Assembly (NCBI RefSeq): GCF_017744555.1
Contig: NZ_JAGIBD010000004.1
Span: forward strand, 62,001 to 126,000
DNA length: 64,000 nucleotides
Source of the DNA: Cellulomonas sp.
Lineage (GTDB): Bacteria > Actinomycetota > Actinomycetes > Actinomycetales > Cellulomonadaceae
Reading direction: 5' to 3'
The notes beneath the pieces are model-generated. The model made no database searches. It was not told where the DNA came from and worked only from the letters and a program-made list of their open reading frames with translations. The position numbers were made by a program, and so were the translations under genes. Positions 34,199 through 42,887 of this stretch are shown piece after piece; the first letter of the stretch is position 1, and each line of letters starts with the position of its first letter.

Positions 34199-35700
34199 CG
34201 GGCCACCTCCGGGGCCTTGCTGAGGAGCGGACCGCCCCACTCCTGCTCGAGCAGCGCCTCGAGCGCGGCGCCGACCCGGTACAGCCGGTCGTCGGCCTTG
34301 GCCGGGGCGAGCACCTGGAAGCCGACCGGAAGGCCGTCGTCAGACAAGCCGTTCGGGAGCGAGAGCCCCGGGACGCCCGCGAGGTTCGCGGGGATCGTCG
34401 CGACGTCGTTGAGGTACATCGCGAGCGGGTCGTCGAGCTTCTCGCCGAGCTTGAACGCCGTGGTCGGCGCGGTCGGCGACACGAGCACGTCGGCCTGCGC
34501 GAAGGCGGCGTCGAAGTCGCGCTGGATGAGCGTGCGGACCTTCTGCGCCGAGCCGTAGTAGGCGTCGTAGTAGCCCGCCGAGAGCGCGTACGTGCCGAGG
34601 ATGATGCGGCGCTTGACCTCGTCGCCGAAGCCCTGACCGCGCGTCGCCGCCATGACGCGCTCGGCCGTCGGGTTGTCCTCCGGGACCACGCGCAGACCGA
34701 AGCGCATGCCGTCGAACTTCGCGAGGTTGCTCGACGCCTCGCTCGGCATGATCAGGTAGTAGGCGCCGAGCGCGTACTCGAAGTGCGGGCAGGAGACCTC
34801 GACGATCTCGGCACCGGCGCGCTCCAGGATCGCGAGCGACTCGGTGAACCGTGCGAGCACGCCCGCCTGGTACCCCTCACCCTGCAGCTCGCGGATGACG
34901 CCCACGCGGACGCCGCTCAGGTCACCGGTGGCACCCTGCCGGGCGGCGGCGACGAGCGCCGGGAGCGGCTCCGCGATCGACGTGGAGTCCAGCGGGTCGT
35001 GGCCGCCGATGAGCTCGTGCAGCAACGCGGAGTCGAGCACCGTGCGGGTCACCGGGCCGGCCTGGTCGAGCGACGACGCCATGGCGATGAGGCCGTACCG
35101 GGACACCGAGCCGTACGTCGGCTTCACGCCGACCGTGCCGGTGACGGCGCCGGGCTGGCGGATCGAGCCGCCGGTGTCCGTGCCGATGGCCAGCGGCGCC
35201 TCGTACGCGGCGACCGCGGCCGCCGACCCGCCGCCGGACCCGCCGGGGATCCGGTCGAGGTCCCACGGGTTGTGCGTGTTGCCGAACGCGGAGTGCTCGG
35301 TCGACGAGCCCATCGCGAACTCGTCCATGTTCGTCTTGCCGAGGATCGGCAGGCCCGCGGCCTTGATCCGCTCGACGAGCGTCGCGTCGTACGGCGGCAC
35401 CCAGCCCTCGAGGATCTTCGACCCGGCCGTGGTCGGCAGGCCCTTCGTCACGACGACGTCCTTGACGGCGATCGGCACGCCCGCGAGCACGTGCAGGTCC
35501 TCGCCGGCGGCACGCCTCCTGTCGACGTCGGCCGCGGCGGCGAGGGCCTCGTCGCCGCTGACGTGCAGGAACGCGTGCACCTTGTCGTCCACGGCCGCGA
35601 TCCGGTCGAGGTGCGCCTGCGTCGCCTCGACGCTCGACACCTCCTTCGCGGCCAGCTTCTCGGCGAGCGCGGCCGCCGGGATCCTCGTGAGGTCGGTCAC
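34195..35700 (-). CDS. gatA: Asp/Glu-tRNA amidotransferase subunit A
   Basis: 501 residues from GTG at 35700, overlapping the gatC stop in a GTGA. It is the amidase subunit that releases ammonia from glutamine. The Ser-cisSer-Lys triad is in [14 protein letters not shown] (Lys), [13 protein letters not shown] (cis-Ser region) and [36 protein letters not shown] is the amidase signature. The rest is the full amidase fold with no truncation. Translation is coupled to both neighbours by four-base overlaps. Confidence 0.97.
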   Translation of the reverse strand: MTDLTRIPAAALAEKLAAKEVSSVEATQAHLDRIAAVDDKVHAFLHVSGDEALAAAADVDRRRAAGEDLHVLAGVPIAVKDVVVTKGLPTTAGSKILEGWVPPYDATLVERIKAAGLPILGKTNMDEFAMGSSTEHSAFGNTHNPWDLDRIPGGSGGGSAAAVAAYEAPLAIGTDTGGSIRQPGAVTGTVGVKPTYGSVSRYGLIAMASSLDQAGPVTRTVLDSALLHELIGGHDPLDSTSIAEPLPALVAAARQGATGDLSGVRVGVIRELQGEGYQAGVLARFTESLAILERAGAEIVEVSCPHFEYALGAYYLIMPSEASSNLAKFDGMRFGLRVVPEDNPTAERVMAATRGQGFGDEVKRRIILGTYALSAGYYDAYYGSAQKVRTLIQRDFDAAFAQADVLVSPTAPTTAFKLGEKLDDPLAMYLNDVATIPANLAGVPGLSLPNGLSDDGLPVGFQVLAPAKADDRLYRVGAALEALLEQEWGGPLLSKAPEVAR

Positions 35701-35996
35701 GCGTCCTCCCCCAGGATCTGCGGCACCGAGAACTTGCCGTCCTCGGACGCCGGCGCGGCGGCCAGCACCGCGTCGCGGTCCACGGGTGCCACCGGCACGT
35801 CGGGGCGGAACACGTTCGTCAGCGGCAGGGGGTGGCTGGTGGCCGGCACGTCGGGCGTGGCGATCTCGCTCACGCGCGCGACCGACTCGACGATGACGTC
35901 GAGCTCGCCCGCGAGGCGGTCGAGCTCCGCCGGCGTGAGGTCGATCCGTGCCAGGCCCGCCACGCGCGCGACCTCGTCGCGAGAGAGGGTGGACAT
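35697..35996 (-). CDS. gatC: Asp/Glu-tRNA amidotransferase subunit C
   Basis: 99 residues. GatC is a small belt protein that stabilises GatA-GatB. It has the family pattern [20 protein letters not shown] with [20 protein letters not shown], then a C-terminal [11 protein letters not shown] and ILGEDA. First gene of the operon; ATG 35996 follows TAGACT (36009-36004) by seven bases, so the operon message is probably leaderless. Confidence 0.95.
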   Translation of the reverse strand: MSTLSRDEVARVAGLARIDLTPAELDRLAGELDVIVESVARVSEIATPDVPATSHPLPLTNVFRPDVPVAPVDRDAVLAAAPASEDGKFSVPQILGEDA

Positions 35997-36059
35997 GCGC
36001 AGGAGTCTAGACGTCGCGGCGCGGTCGCCCGGGAGCCCGACCGCCGACGGCCCGGCCCG

Positions 36060-36080
36060 CCGCTGCGTCGACGGCAGCGG
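36060..36080. terminator. hairpin after the 36081-36503 gene
   Basis: CCGCTGC (36060-36066) pairs with GCAGCGG (36074-36080) over a 7-base loop, immediately beyond the stop codon. A second small hairpin, GCGGTCG with CGACCGC, lies at about 36021-36043 towards gatC. No U-run. Confidence 0.45.
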
Positions 36081-36503
36081 TCAGACCGGGCGCTCCACGG
36101 CGGCGTGGACCAGGGCCAGCGCGGCTTGCGCGTACGCCTCCTCGGCGGTGTCGCCCCAGAACGACTCCTCGAAGTGCCCGGTGCGCTCGACGACCACCTG
36201 GAACGCGCCGGTCGTCGAGCGGGCGAGGCTGCGGAACGTGCTGCCGAGCAGGTCGCGGAGCTGGTCCTCGCGGGGCAGCCAGACGGCGTCCTCCTGCGCG
36301 ACGGAGTCGAGCGCCCACTCCGTCGTCCCGTTGAACCCCAGGACCGTGCCCGTGGGGAACGTGTGGGCCTCGATGGTCATCTCGCTGATCGTGAAGATCT
36401 CGTTGTCCATCTCCGGCTGCAGCACCGCGAACCGGTCCCCCGACGTCGGGTGCCACCGCAGACCCGCGTTCCGGAGCTCGAGGGCGCGGTCGATGCTGAT
36501 CAT
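36081..36503 (-). CDS. conserved actinobacterial hypothetical protein
   Basis: 140 residues from ATG at 36503, following CATACT by six bases. The N-terminus MISIDRALELRNAGLRWHPT with SGDRFAVLQPEMDNEIFTIS, then GTVLGFNGTTEWALDSVAQE and DAVWLPREDQLRDLLGSTFR, is a widespread actinobacterial pattern. Databases often label such proteins as pilus assembly protein CpaE, but no ATPase motif or pilus context exists here. No transmembrane segment. It is 43 bases downstream of the MarR gene and could be cotranscribed with it. Function unknown. Confidence 0.75.
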   Translation of the reverse strand: MISIDRALELRNAGLRWHPTSGDRFAVLQPEMDNEIFTISEMTIEAHTFPTGTVLGFNGTTEWALDSVAQEDAVWLPREDQLRDLLGSTFRSLARSTTGAFQVVVERTGHFEESFWGDTAEEAYAQAALALVHAAVERPV

Positions 36504-36546
36504 CCGCCCAGTATGTGCCGCATCGAGCGCACCGGCACAGGTGTCG

Positions 36547-37041
36547 TCAGCCCCGGGCGGCTCGCGTCTCCGCTGTCGCCAGCACACGGGCGAGGAGGTC
36601 GGCGAGCGTGGTCCGCTCGTCGTCGCTGAGGTCCGCGAGCAGGTCGAGCTCGCGCGCGGCGTGCTCGGGCAGCACGGCGTCGATCAGCGCGCGGCCCTGG
36701 TCGGACAGCGTGACGAGGACGCCGCGGCGGTCGCGCTCGAACGTGCGGCGCTCGACGAGTCCCGCGCCGTGCAGCCGGTCGAGCCGCTTCGTGAGGGTCG
36801 CGCCCGGGCTCGACGTGAGCGTCGCGATCTCGCGTGCGCGCAGCGGCGCGTCGGCGCGGCGGAGGGCGGCGAGGACCTCGAACTCGCCGAGAGTCAGGTC
36901 GTGGCGGGCGAGACCGGCCTCGTGGTCGTGGCCGACAAGCCCGGCGAGCCGGAGCACGCGCGCGACGACGGCCATGCCGGACGTGTCGACGTCCGGGTGC
37001 TGGGCGGCCCACTGCGCGCGGGCCCGGTCGACGGCGTCCAT
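36547..37041 (-). CDS. MarR family transcriptional regulator
   Basis: 164 residues from ATG at 37041, which follows TACGCT (37053-37048) by six bases. A GTG seven codons upstream lies inside the operator and is less likely. The winged helix reads LTLGEFEVLAALRRADAPLR, then REIATLTSSPGATLTKRLDR with GLVERRTFERDRRGVLVTLS (recognition helix and wing). C-terminal dimer helices follow. It probably binds the perfect palindrome at 37058-37080 and represses both itself and the divergent FUSC transporter, with relief by a phenolic or other ligand as is usual for the family. Confidence 0.9.
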   Translation of the reverse strand: MDAVDRARAQWAAQHPDVDTSGMAVVARVLRLAGLVGHDHEAGLARHDLTLGEFEVLAALRRADAPLRAREIATLTSSPGATLTKRLDRLHGAGLVERRTFERDRRGVLVTLSDQGRALIDAVLPEHAARELDLLADLSDDERTTLADLLARVLATAETRAARG

Positions 37042-37057
37042 GTGAGGAGCGTAACCC

Positions 37058-37087
37058 TTCACCAGTAATTTACTGGTGAACTATCAT
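37058..37087. promoter_or_regulatory. MarR operator and FUSC promoter
   Basis: TTCACCAGTAA (37058-37068), one T, and TTACTGGTGAA (37070-37080) form a perfect 11-base inverted repeat. It overlaps the rightward promoter: TTCACC (37058-37063) as -35, 18 bases, and TATCAT (37082-37087) as -10, eight bases before the FUSC ATG. The leftward -10 TACGCT of the marR gene lies just left of it. Confidence 0.8.
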
Positions 37088-37095
37088 GAACGGCG

Positions 37096-38367
37096 ATGAC
37101 GACCCTCGCCCCCTACACCACCGCCGCCCGCGACGTCCTCGACCCCGCCCACCTGCGCACCGCGCTGCGCACCACGCCCGCCGACTCGACGCTCGCCGCC
37201 GCCGTCCGCTGCGGGCTGGCCGTCGGGCTCGCGCTCGCCGTCTGCGCACTCGCCGGGCACCGCGAGGTCGCGGGGTTCGCCGCCCTCGCCGCGCTCGTGT
37301 CGCTGTACGGGCGCTGGGAGCCGTACCGGTGGCGCGGCACCCTGCTGGCCGTCGTCGGCGCGTGGCTCGTCGCGGTCATCGTGCTGAGCACCGCCCTCGC
37401 CGTGCTCGGCGCTCCCGCCGCGGTGACCGTGCTGCTCGCGGCCGGTGTCGCGACCGCGAGCGCGGTGCTGTGCGGCCTGCTGCGGACCGGGGCGCCGGGC
37501 GCGACGATCGCCGTCTTCTGCGTCGGGGCCGGGCTCGCGGGCGCGCCGACCGGCGGCGACGTCGGCCCTCGCGCGCTCGCCGCGCTCGTCGGGGCGGCGC
37601 TGGCGTGGGTCGTCTGCTGCGCCGGGTGGCTGCTGCATGCTGCCGGGCCGGCGCGGGTCGCGGTCCGGCGCGCGCTGCGCGCCGCCGAGCAGGCGGACGA
37701 CTCCCCCGCCGCGCACGCCCGTGCGGTCGCCGCGCTCGGCCGCGCGCGCGAGGTGCTCGGCGACGACGCGTCGCACCGGCGCGGGCGGCTCGCGACCGCT
37801 CCCCTCGCCGCCGAGCTTGCACCGCTCGCCGTCCGGCTCGGCGTGCTGGACGAGCCGCTGCCGGCCCGGCGCTCGCTCGTCGCCGACGTGCGCCACGGCG
37901 CCCGGGGCGTCGACGCCCGCGGGCTGCTGCGCGTCCTCGTCGCGGGGCTCGCGGCCGGTGGTGCCGCGCACGGGCTCGGGTGGTCGCACAGTGCGTGGGC
38001 GGTCATGGGATCCACGGCCACGCTCCAGGGCACGTCGACCGGGCACGCCGTCGTCCGGGGCGCCCAGCGGGCCGCCGGGACGGCCGTCGGGGCGCTCGTC
38101 GCGTGGCCGCTGCTGGCGGCGCACCTCGACTTCTGGGCGGTCGCTGCGCTCGTCGTCGCGCTGCAGCTCGTCACCGAGACGATCGTCATGCGGCACTACG
38201 GCCTGGCGATGCTCACCATCACGCCGATGGCGCTGCTCATGACGTCGCTCGGCGGTGCGACCGGCCCGACCGACCTCACGTTGACCCGCGCGCTCGACAC
38301 CGTCCTGGGCGCGGTCGTCGCACTCGTCGCGCTCGTCGTCCTGCCGCACCGGGCACGCACGGAGTGA
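37096..38367 (+). CDS. FUSC-family membrane protein, probable aromatic compound exporter
   Basis: 423 residues. Two repeated hydrophobic halves (residues 30-185 and 275-420), each with about five to six helices, surround a soluble helical stretch rich in Ala and Arg (residues 190-260). GHREVAGFAALAALVSLYGR and GWSHSAWAVMGSTATLQGTS are the matching FUSC motifs in the two halves. Relatives include AaeB-type exporters of hydroxylated aromatic acids and resistance proteins. The divergent MarR gene with shared operator suggests ligand-induced export of a toxic small aromatic molecule. Start at ATG 37096; a leaderless transcript is likely. Confidence 0.85.
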   Translation: MTTLAPYTTAARDVLDPAHLRTALRTTPADSTLAAAVRCGLAVGLALAVCALAGHREVAGFAALAALVSLYGRWEPYRWRGTLLAVVGAWLVAVIVLSTALAVLGAPAAVTVLLAAGVATASAVLCGLLRTGAPGATIAVFCVGAGLAGAPTGGDVGPRALAALVGAALAWVVCCAGWLLHAAGPARVAVRRALRAAEQADDSPAAHARAVAALGRAREVLGDDASHRRGRLATAPLAAELAPLAVRLGVLDEPLPARRSLVADVRHGARGVDARGLLRVLVAGLAAGGAAHGLGWSHSAWAVMGSTATLQGTSTGHAVVRGAQRAAGTAVGALVAWPLLAAHLDFWAVAALVVALQLVTETIVMRHYGLAMLTITPMALLMTSLGGATGPTDLTLTRALDTVLGAVVALVALVVLPHRARTE

Positions 38368-38370
38368 ACC

Positions 38371-38408
38371 GGCGGCACCGGGACGCCCCTCGTCGTCCCG
38401 GTGCCGCC
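38371..38408. terminator. bidirectional terminator hairpin
   Basis: Perfect 15-bp stem (GGCGGCACCGGGACG at 38371-38385, complement at 38394-38408) with an 8-base loop, between the convergent FUSC and isomerase genes. Confidence 0.65.
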
Positions 38409-38425
38409 CCTCCCCGTGCCCCGGG

Positions 38426-39427
38426 TCAGCGCGTGCTGAACGCCGCGTCGAACGCCGCCGTCGGCGGGTCGAACGCGTTGCGTCGCACGAAGTCGAGCGC
38501 CTCGGGCGCTCCGAGCAGCCGGTCCATGCCGGCGTCCTCCCACTCGACCGAGATGGGCCCGTCGTACCCGATCGAGTTGAGCGCGCGGAACGACGCCTCC
38601 CACGGCACGTCGCCGCGTCCCGTCGACACGAAGTCCCAGCCGCGACGCAGGTCGGCCCACGCCAGGTGCGAGCCGAGCCGGCCGTTGCGGCCGTTCCCGA
38701 GGCGCAGCTTCACGTCCTTGCAGTCCACGTGGTAGATCCGGTCGCGGAACTCGAGGATGAAGTCGACCGGGTCGAGCTGCTGCCAGAGGAAGTGGCTCGG
38801 GTCCCAGTTGAGGCCGAACGCCTCGCGGTGGCCGATGGCCTCGAGCGTCCGCACGCACGTCCAGTAGTCGTACGCGATCTCGCTCGGGTGCACCTCGTGC
38901 GCGAACCGGACGCCGACCTCGTCGAACACGTCGAGGATCGGGTTCCAGCGGTCCGCGAAGTCCTGGTACCCGGCGTCGACCGCCTCCTGCGACACGGGCG
39001 GGAACATCGCGACGTACTTCCAGATGCTCGACCCGGTGAACCCGACGACGGTCTTGACGCCGAGCTTCGCGGCGAGCCGCGCGGTGTTCTTCATCTCCTC
39101 GGCCGCGCGCTGCCGGACGCCCTCCGGGTCGCCGTCGCCCCACACGCGGTCGGACAGGATGTCGCGGTGCCGCTGGTCGATCGGGTCGTCGCAGACCGCC
39201 TGGCCCTTGAGGTGGTTGGAGATGGCCCACACCTGCAGGCCGTTGCGCTCGAGGATCTCCCGGCGGGAGTCGACGTACGCGTCGTCGTCCCAGCGCCACG
39301 GGTCCAGGTGGTCGCCCCAGCACGCGATCTCGAGGCCGTCGTAGCCCCACTCGCCGGCGAGCCGGGCCACCTCCTCGAACGGCAGGTCGGCCCACTGGCC
39401 GGTGAACAGCGTGACGGGGCGGGTCAT
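38426..39427 (-). CDS. sugar phosphate isomerase/epimerase family TIM-barrel protein
   Basis: 333 residues from ATG at 39427, overlapping the stop of the dehydrogenase gene in an ATGA. AP endonuclease 2-type barrel: [20 protein letters not shown] and [20 protein letters not shown] near the N-terminus, then [40 protein letters not shown] and [20 protein letters not shown], with metal-binding Glu, Asp, His and Glu ([17 protein letters not shown]). Homologues act on inositol intermediates, tagatose or 3-keto sugars. The coupling to a Gfo/Idh/MocA dehydrogenase suggests that both act on the same imported compound. Confidence 0.88.
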   Translation of the reverse strand: MTRPVTLFTGQWADLPFEEVARLAGEWGYDGLEIACWGDHLDPWRWDDDAYVDSRREILERNGLQVWAISNHLKGQAVCDDPIDQRHRDILSDRVWGDGDPEGVRQRAAEEMKNTARLAAKLGVKTVVGFTGSSIWKYVAMFPPVSQEAVDAGYQDFADRWNPILDVFDEVGVRFAHEVHPSEIAYDYWTCVRTLEAIGHREAFGLNWDPSHFLWQQLDPVDFILEFRDRIYHVDCKDVKLRLGNGRNGRLGSHLAWADLRRGWDFVSTGRGDVPWEASFRALNSIGYDGPISVEWEDAGMDRLLGAPEALDFVRRNAFDPPTAAFDAAFSTR

Positions 39428-40638
39428 CGCGACACTCCTTGCTCGAGGGGGGTCCAGCGGCTGTCGTCGGCGGCTGATCGTTCGACGGCGTCGAGCACGC
39501 GCTGCACCTGCAGCCCGTCGGCGAAGCTCGGCGTGGGCTGGCGGTGCGCGGCGAGCGCCTCGACGAGGTCGACGACCTGGTGCGTGAACGCGTGCTCGTA
39601 CCCGAGCCCGTGCCCGGGCGGCCACCACGCCCCGACGTACGCGTGGTCGGGCTCGGTGACGACGATGCGGCGGAAGCCCGCCTCCCACGCGGGCTGCGAC
39701 GCGTCGAAGTAGTGCAGGACGTTCATGTCCTCGAAGTCGAACGCGAGCGAGCCCGCCGAGCCGTTGATCTCGAGGCGGATGGCGTTCTTGCGGCCCGACG
39801 CGAACCTGGTCGCCTCGAAGCTCGCGAGCCCGCCGCCGGAGAGCCTCGCCAGGAACACCGCGGCGTCGTCCACGGTCACCGGACCGGTCGCGCCGGACGT
39901 CGAACCCGTGCCGGACAGGCCGCTGAAGGCGTCGGCGACCGGGCGTTCCCGCACGAACGTCTCGAGGATCGCGGACACGCCCGTGAGCGTCTCGCCGGTG
40001 ACGAACTGCGCGAGGTCGACGACGTGCGCGCCGATGTCGCCGAGCGCGCCCGACCCGGCCTTCTGCTTGTCGAGCCGCCACGACAGCGGCACCTGGGGGT
40101 CGGCGATCCAGTCCTGCAGGTACTGCGCGCGCACGTGCCGGACGGTCCCGATGCGGCCCTGCTCGACGAGCGAGCGCGCGAGCTGGATCGCGGGGACCCG
40201 GCGGTACGTGAAGCCGACCATCGCGAGCCCGTCGGCGGCGGCCGCCGCGGCGACCATGGCCTCCGCCTCCGCGACCGAGTTGGCGAGCGGCTTCTCGCAC
40301 AGCACGTGCTTGCCGGCCGCGAGCGCCGCGAGGGCGATGTCGGCGTGCGTGTCGCCGGGCGTGCAGATGTCGACGAGGTCGACGTCGTCGCGGGCGACGA
40401 GGGCCTTCCAGTCGGTCTCGACGTCGCGCCAGCCCAGACGGTCGGCGGCGGCGCGGACGGCCTCGGGGTTCCGGCCGGCGACGACCGTCATGTCCGGGGT
40501 CAGCGGCAGGTCGAAGAACCGGGGTGCGGTGCGCCACGCCTGGGAGTGCGCCACGCCCATGAAGGCGTAGCCGACCATCCCTACGCCGAGACGGGTCTTC
40601 GCCTCAGCTACGCCGAGACGTTGCTGATCAGAGGTCAC
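39424..40638 (-). CDS. Gfo/Idh/MocA family oxidoreductase
   Basis: 404 residues from GTG at 40638, with AAGGAG six bases upstream. The N-terminal Rossmann fold reads [20 protein letters not shown]; the catalytic lysine lies in [20 protein letters not shown] (EKP motif), and the C-terminal alpha/beta domain has [20 protein letters not shown] with the conserved Asp-x-x-x-His. Members oxidise hydroxyls of sugars, inositols or glycosides with NAD(P). The next gene overlaps by four bases. A strong hairpin (40677-40711) separates it from the transporter genes upstream, so it has its own promoter or receives read-through. Confidence 0.9.
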   Translation of the reverse strand: MTSDQQRLGVAEAKTRLGVGMVGYAFMGVAHSQAWRTAPRFFDLPLTPDMTVVAGRNPEAVRAAADRLGWRDVETDWKALVARDDVDLVDICTPGDTHADIALAALAAGKHVLCEKPLANSVAEAEAMVAAAAAADGLAMVGFTYRRVPAIQLARSLVEQGRIGTVRHVRAQYLQDWIADPQVPLSWRLDKQKAGSGALGDIGAHVVDLAQFVTGETLTGVSAILETFVRERPVADAFSGLSGTGSTSGATGPVTVDDAAVFLARLSGGGLASFEATRFASGRKNAIRLEINGSAGSLAFDFEDMNVLHYFDASQPAWEAGFRRIVVTEPDHAYVGAWWPPGHGLGYEHAFTHQVVDLVEALAAHRQPTPSFADGLQVQRVLDAVERSAADDSRWTPLEQGVSR

Positions 40639-40676
40639 GAGCAGCTCCTTCGAGTTCCCACCGGGATGCCGGTGGC

Positions 40677-40711
40677 CGGGCGGGCCGCCTTGCGGAGGGG
40701 CGGCCCGCCCG
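40677..40711. terminator. terminator hairpin after the sugar transporter operon
   Basis: Perfect 13-bp stem (CGGGCGGGCCGCC at 40677-40689, complement at 40699-40711) with a 9-base loop, 15 bases beyond the substrate-binding protein gene. No U-run. Confidence 0.62.
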
Positions 40712-40725
40712 GGTGGTGCGGCCGG

Positions 40726-41787
40726 TCAGGACTCGAACGCCGTCGGCAGGTACTGGTCCACGTTCTCCTTGGTCACGACGGGCGCGTAGAGCTGGACCGT
40801 GCGGGGCACCTCGACCTCGACGAGGTCGCTCATCGCCTTGCCCTGCGCGAGCAGCCGGGCGAGCTTGATGCCGTCCGCGGCCTGCGTCGACGGGTAGACG
40901 ACCGTGGCCTTGAGCACCGTGTTGTCGGCCTTGATGGCCTCCATGACGTTCTTCGAGCCGGCGCCGCCGACCATGAAGAACTCGTCACGACCGGCGTTCT
41001 CGATCGCCGCCATGACGCCGACGCCCTGGTCGTCGTCGTGGTTCCAGATCGCGTCGAGCTTGGGCGCCGCCTGCAGCAGGTTCGCCGCAGCGGCCTCGCC
41101 GCCCTGGACGGTGAAGTCGGCGGCGACCCGGTTGCTCACGGTCAGGCCGCACGTCGCGAGCGCGTCCTTGAAGCCCTTGCTGCGGTCCTGCGTGAGGGGC
41201 AGCGAGTCGATGCCCGCGATCTCCGCGACCTTGGCGTCCGTCTTCCCACCGAGCTGGTCGCAGATGAACTTCCCGGCGCTGACGCCCATGCCGTAGTTGT
41301 CGCCGAGCACGGTGACACGCGCGGCGTTGGGGTCGGAGAACTCGCGGTCGACGTTCACGACGGGGATGCCGGCCTGCATGGCCTTCGTGGCGACCTCGGT
41401 GAGCGCGGCGCCGTCGAACGGCAGCAGCACGATGACGTCGACCTTGTCGTTGATGAACTGCTCCACCTGGCTGATCTGCAGGTTGACGTCGTTCGTGGCC
41501 TCGGCCTGGACGAGCTCGACGTCCGAGTACTTGCCGGCCTCGGCGACCGCACCCTTCGTGATGGCGCCGATCCAGCCATGGTCCGCGGCCGGGGCCGAGA
41601 AGGCGATGGTCACCTTGTCGCCGGGCTCGTCGTTGCCGGTGGCGGCGACGGCCGGGGCGGCGCCGCCGGTGGTGTCCTCCTCCGGGGTGTTGGACGTGCA
41701 GCCGGCGACGACGAGCGCGAGGGCCGCGGCGGTGCCGGCCATCATCCAGCGGCGCCGACGCACCGGGACACGCAACGCTGAAGTCAT
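40726..41787 (-). CDS. sugar ABC transporter substrate-binding lipoprotein (RbsB type)
   Basis: 353 residues from ATG at 41787 with AAGGAGG upstream. A basic N-terminus (VPVRRRRWMMAG) and lipobox VAGC mark a lipoprotein. The type I periplasmic fold is shown by KVTIAFSAPAADHGWIGAIT, NDVNLQISQVEQFINDKVDV, IVLLPFDGAALTEVATKAMQ, AGIPVVNVDREFSDPN and LDAIWNHDDDQGVGVMAAIE. It resembles ribose, inositol or other monosaccharide binding proteins of CUT2 transporters. It follows the ATPase and permease genes in one operon; the ligand is unknown. Confidence 0.92.
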   Translation of the reverse strand: MTSALRVPVRRRRWMMAGTAAALALVVAGCTSNTPEEDTTGGAAPAVAATGNDEPGDKVTIAFSAPAADHGWIGAITKGAVAEAGKYSDVELVQAEATNDVNLQISQVEQFINDKVDVIVLLPFDGAALTEVATKAMQAGIPVVNVDREFSDPNAARVTVLGDNYGMGVSAGKFICDQLGGKTDAKVAEIAGIDSLPLTQDRSKGFKDALATCGLTVSNRVAADFTVQGGEAAAANLLQAAPKLDAIWNHDDDQGVGVMAAIENAGRDEFFMVGGAGSKNVMEAIKADNTVLKATVVYPSTQAADGIKLARLLAQGKAMSDLVEVEVPRTVQLYAPVVTKENVDQYLPTAFES

Positions 41788-41840
41788 GACGATCCTCCTT
41801 GATCGATGAGTCACACGGGGGCTGGTGCGGGTGCGGGACG

Positions 41841-42887
41841 TCAGGTCCCGGCGCGGGAGCGCTCGGCGATGCGCTGCTGGAGCAGCACGGCGACGACGAT
41901 GATCACGCCCTTGGCGACGGCCTGCGCCGAGATGGACAGGTTGTTCTGCGTGAACACGTTGGTGAGCGTCGAGAAGATGAGGACGCCCAGGACGGTGCCG
42001 ACGATCGTGCCGCGGCCGCCGATGAGCAGCGTGCCGCCGACGACCACGGCGGCGATGGCGTCGAGCTCGTAGAGCTGGCCGTTGGTCGAGCTGCCGGCCG
42101 TCGTGCGGCCGAGCATCATCACGCCGCCGATGCCCGCGGCGAGCCCGGACAGCGCGTACAGGTACATCGTGTGGCGCTTGACCTTGATGCCCGCGAGACG
42201 GGCCGCCTCGGGGTTGCCGCCGACCGCGATGGTGCGGCGGCCGAACGTCGTGCGGTTGAGCAGGATCCACCCGGCGACCGCGACGACGACGAAGATCCAG
42301 ACGAGCATCGGGATGCCGATGACGTCGTCCCGGAAGAAGTCGAGGAAGCCCTGCACCTTGACGATCTGGGTCTGCCGGTTGGCGATGATCTCCGCCAGCC
42401 CCCGGGCGGAGACGAGCATCGCGAGCGTGGCGATGAACGCGACGACCCGGCCGTAGGCGATGAGCACGCCGTTGACCAGCCCGGCGCCGAGGCCGACCGC
42501 GAGCGCGCAGCCGACCATGACGATCCAGTGCGTGTCCTGCGCCATCGTCTGCGTGGCCAGCGTCGACGCCCACACGGACGAGAGGCCGACGACGGACCCC
42601 ACGGACAGGTCGATGCCGCCGCCGGTGATGACGAACGTCATCCCGATGCTCAGCACCCCGATCACGGAGGCGAGCCGCAGGATCGTCAGCACGTTGTCGA
42701 TGCTGGCGAACCGCTCGCCCGCGGTGATCACGCCGAAGATGCAGAGCGCGACGAGCGCGATCACGAGGCCGAGGTTGCGGCCGGTGGCACCGTGCAGGAA
42801 GCCCTTGCGGGTCGTGGTGGTGCTCCTCGACGCCTTCTCGATCCTTGCCGACTCGTCCGCCGGGACCGCTGCGGGGATGTCAGTCAC
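41841..42887 (-). CDS. sugar ABC transporter permease (RbsC type)
   Basis: 348 residues from GTG at 42887, overlapping the ATPase stop in a GTGA. BPD_transp_2 fold: about nine to ten helices after a cytoplasmic N-terminus of 40 residues. Motifs: LRLASVIGVLSIGMTFVITG, GGIDLSVGSVVGLSSVWAST, and GRRTIAVGGNPEAARLAGIK (EAA-like loop facing the ATPase), then YELDAIAAVVVGGTLLIGGR. It is full length for CUT2 permeases. It forms the membrane pore with the ATPase upstream. Confidence 0.93.
   Translation of the reverse strand: MTDIPAAVPADESARIEKASRSTTTTRKGFLHGATGRNLGLVIALVALCIFGVITAGERFASIDNVLTILRLASVIGVLSIGMTFVITGGGIDLSVGSVVGLSSVWASTLATQTMAQDTHWIVMVGCALAVGLGAGLVNGVLIAYGRVVAFIATLAMLVSARGLAEIIANRQTQIVKVQGFLDFFRDDVIGIPMLVWIFVVVAVAGWILLNRTTFGRRTIAVGGNPEAARLAGIKVKRHTMYLYALSGLAAGIGGVMMLGRTTAGSSTNGQLYELDAIAAVVVGGTLLIGGRGTIVGTVLGVLIFSTLTNVFTQNNLSISAQAVAKGVIIVVAVLLQQRIAERSRAGT

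Noticed and set aside
36081-36503. Naming the 140-residue protein as pilus assembly protein CpaE
   Set aside because: No Walker motif or receiver domain and no pilus genes nearby; the label appears to be a database carry-over.
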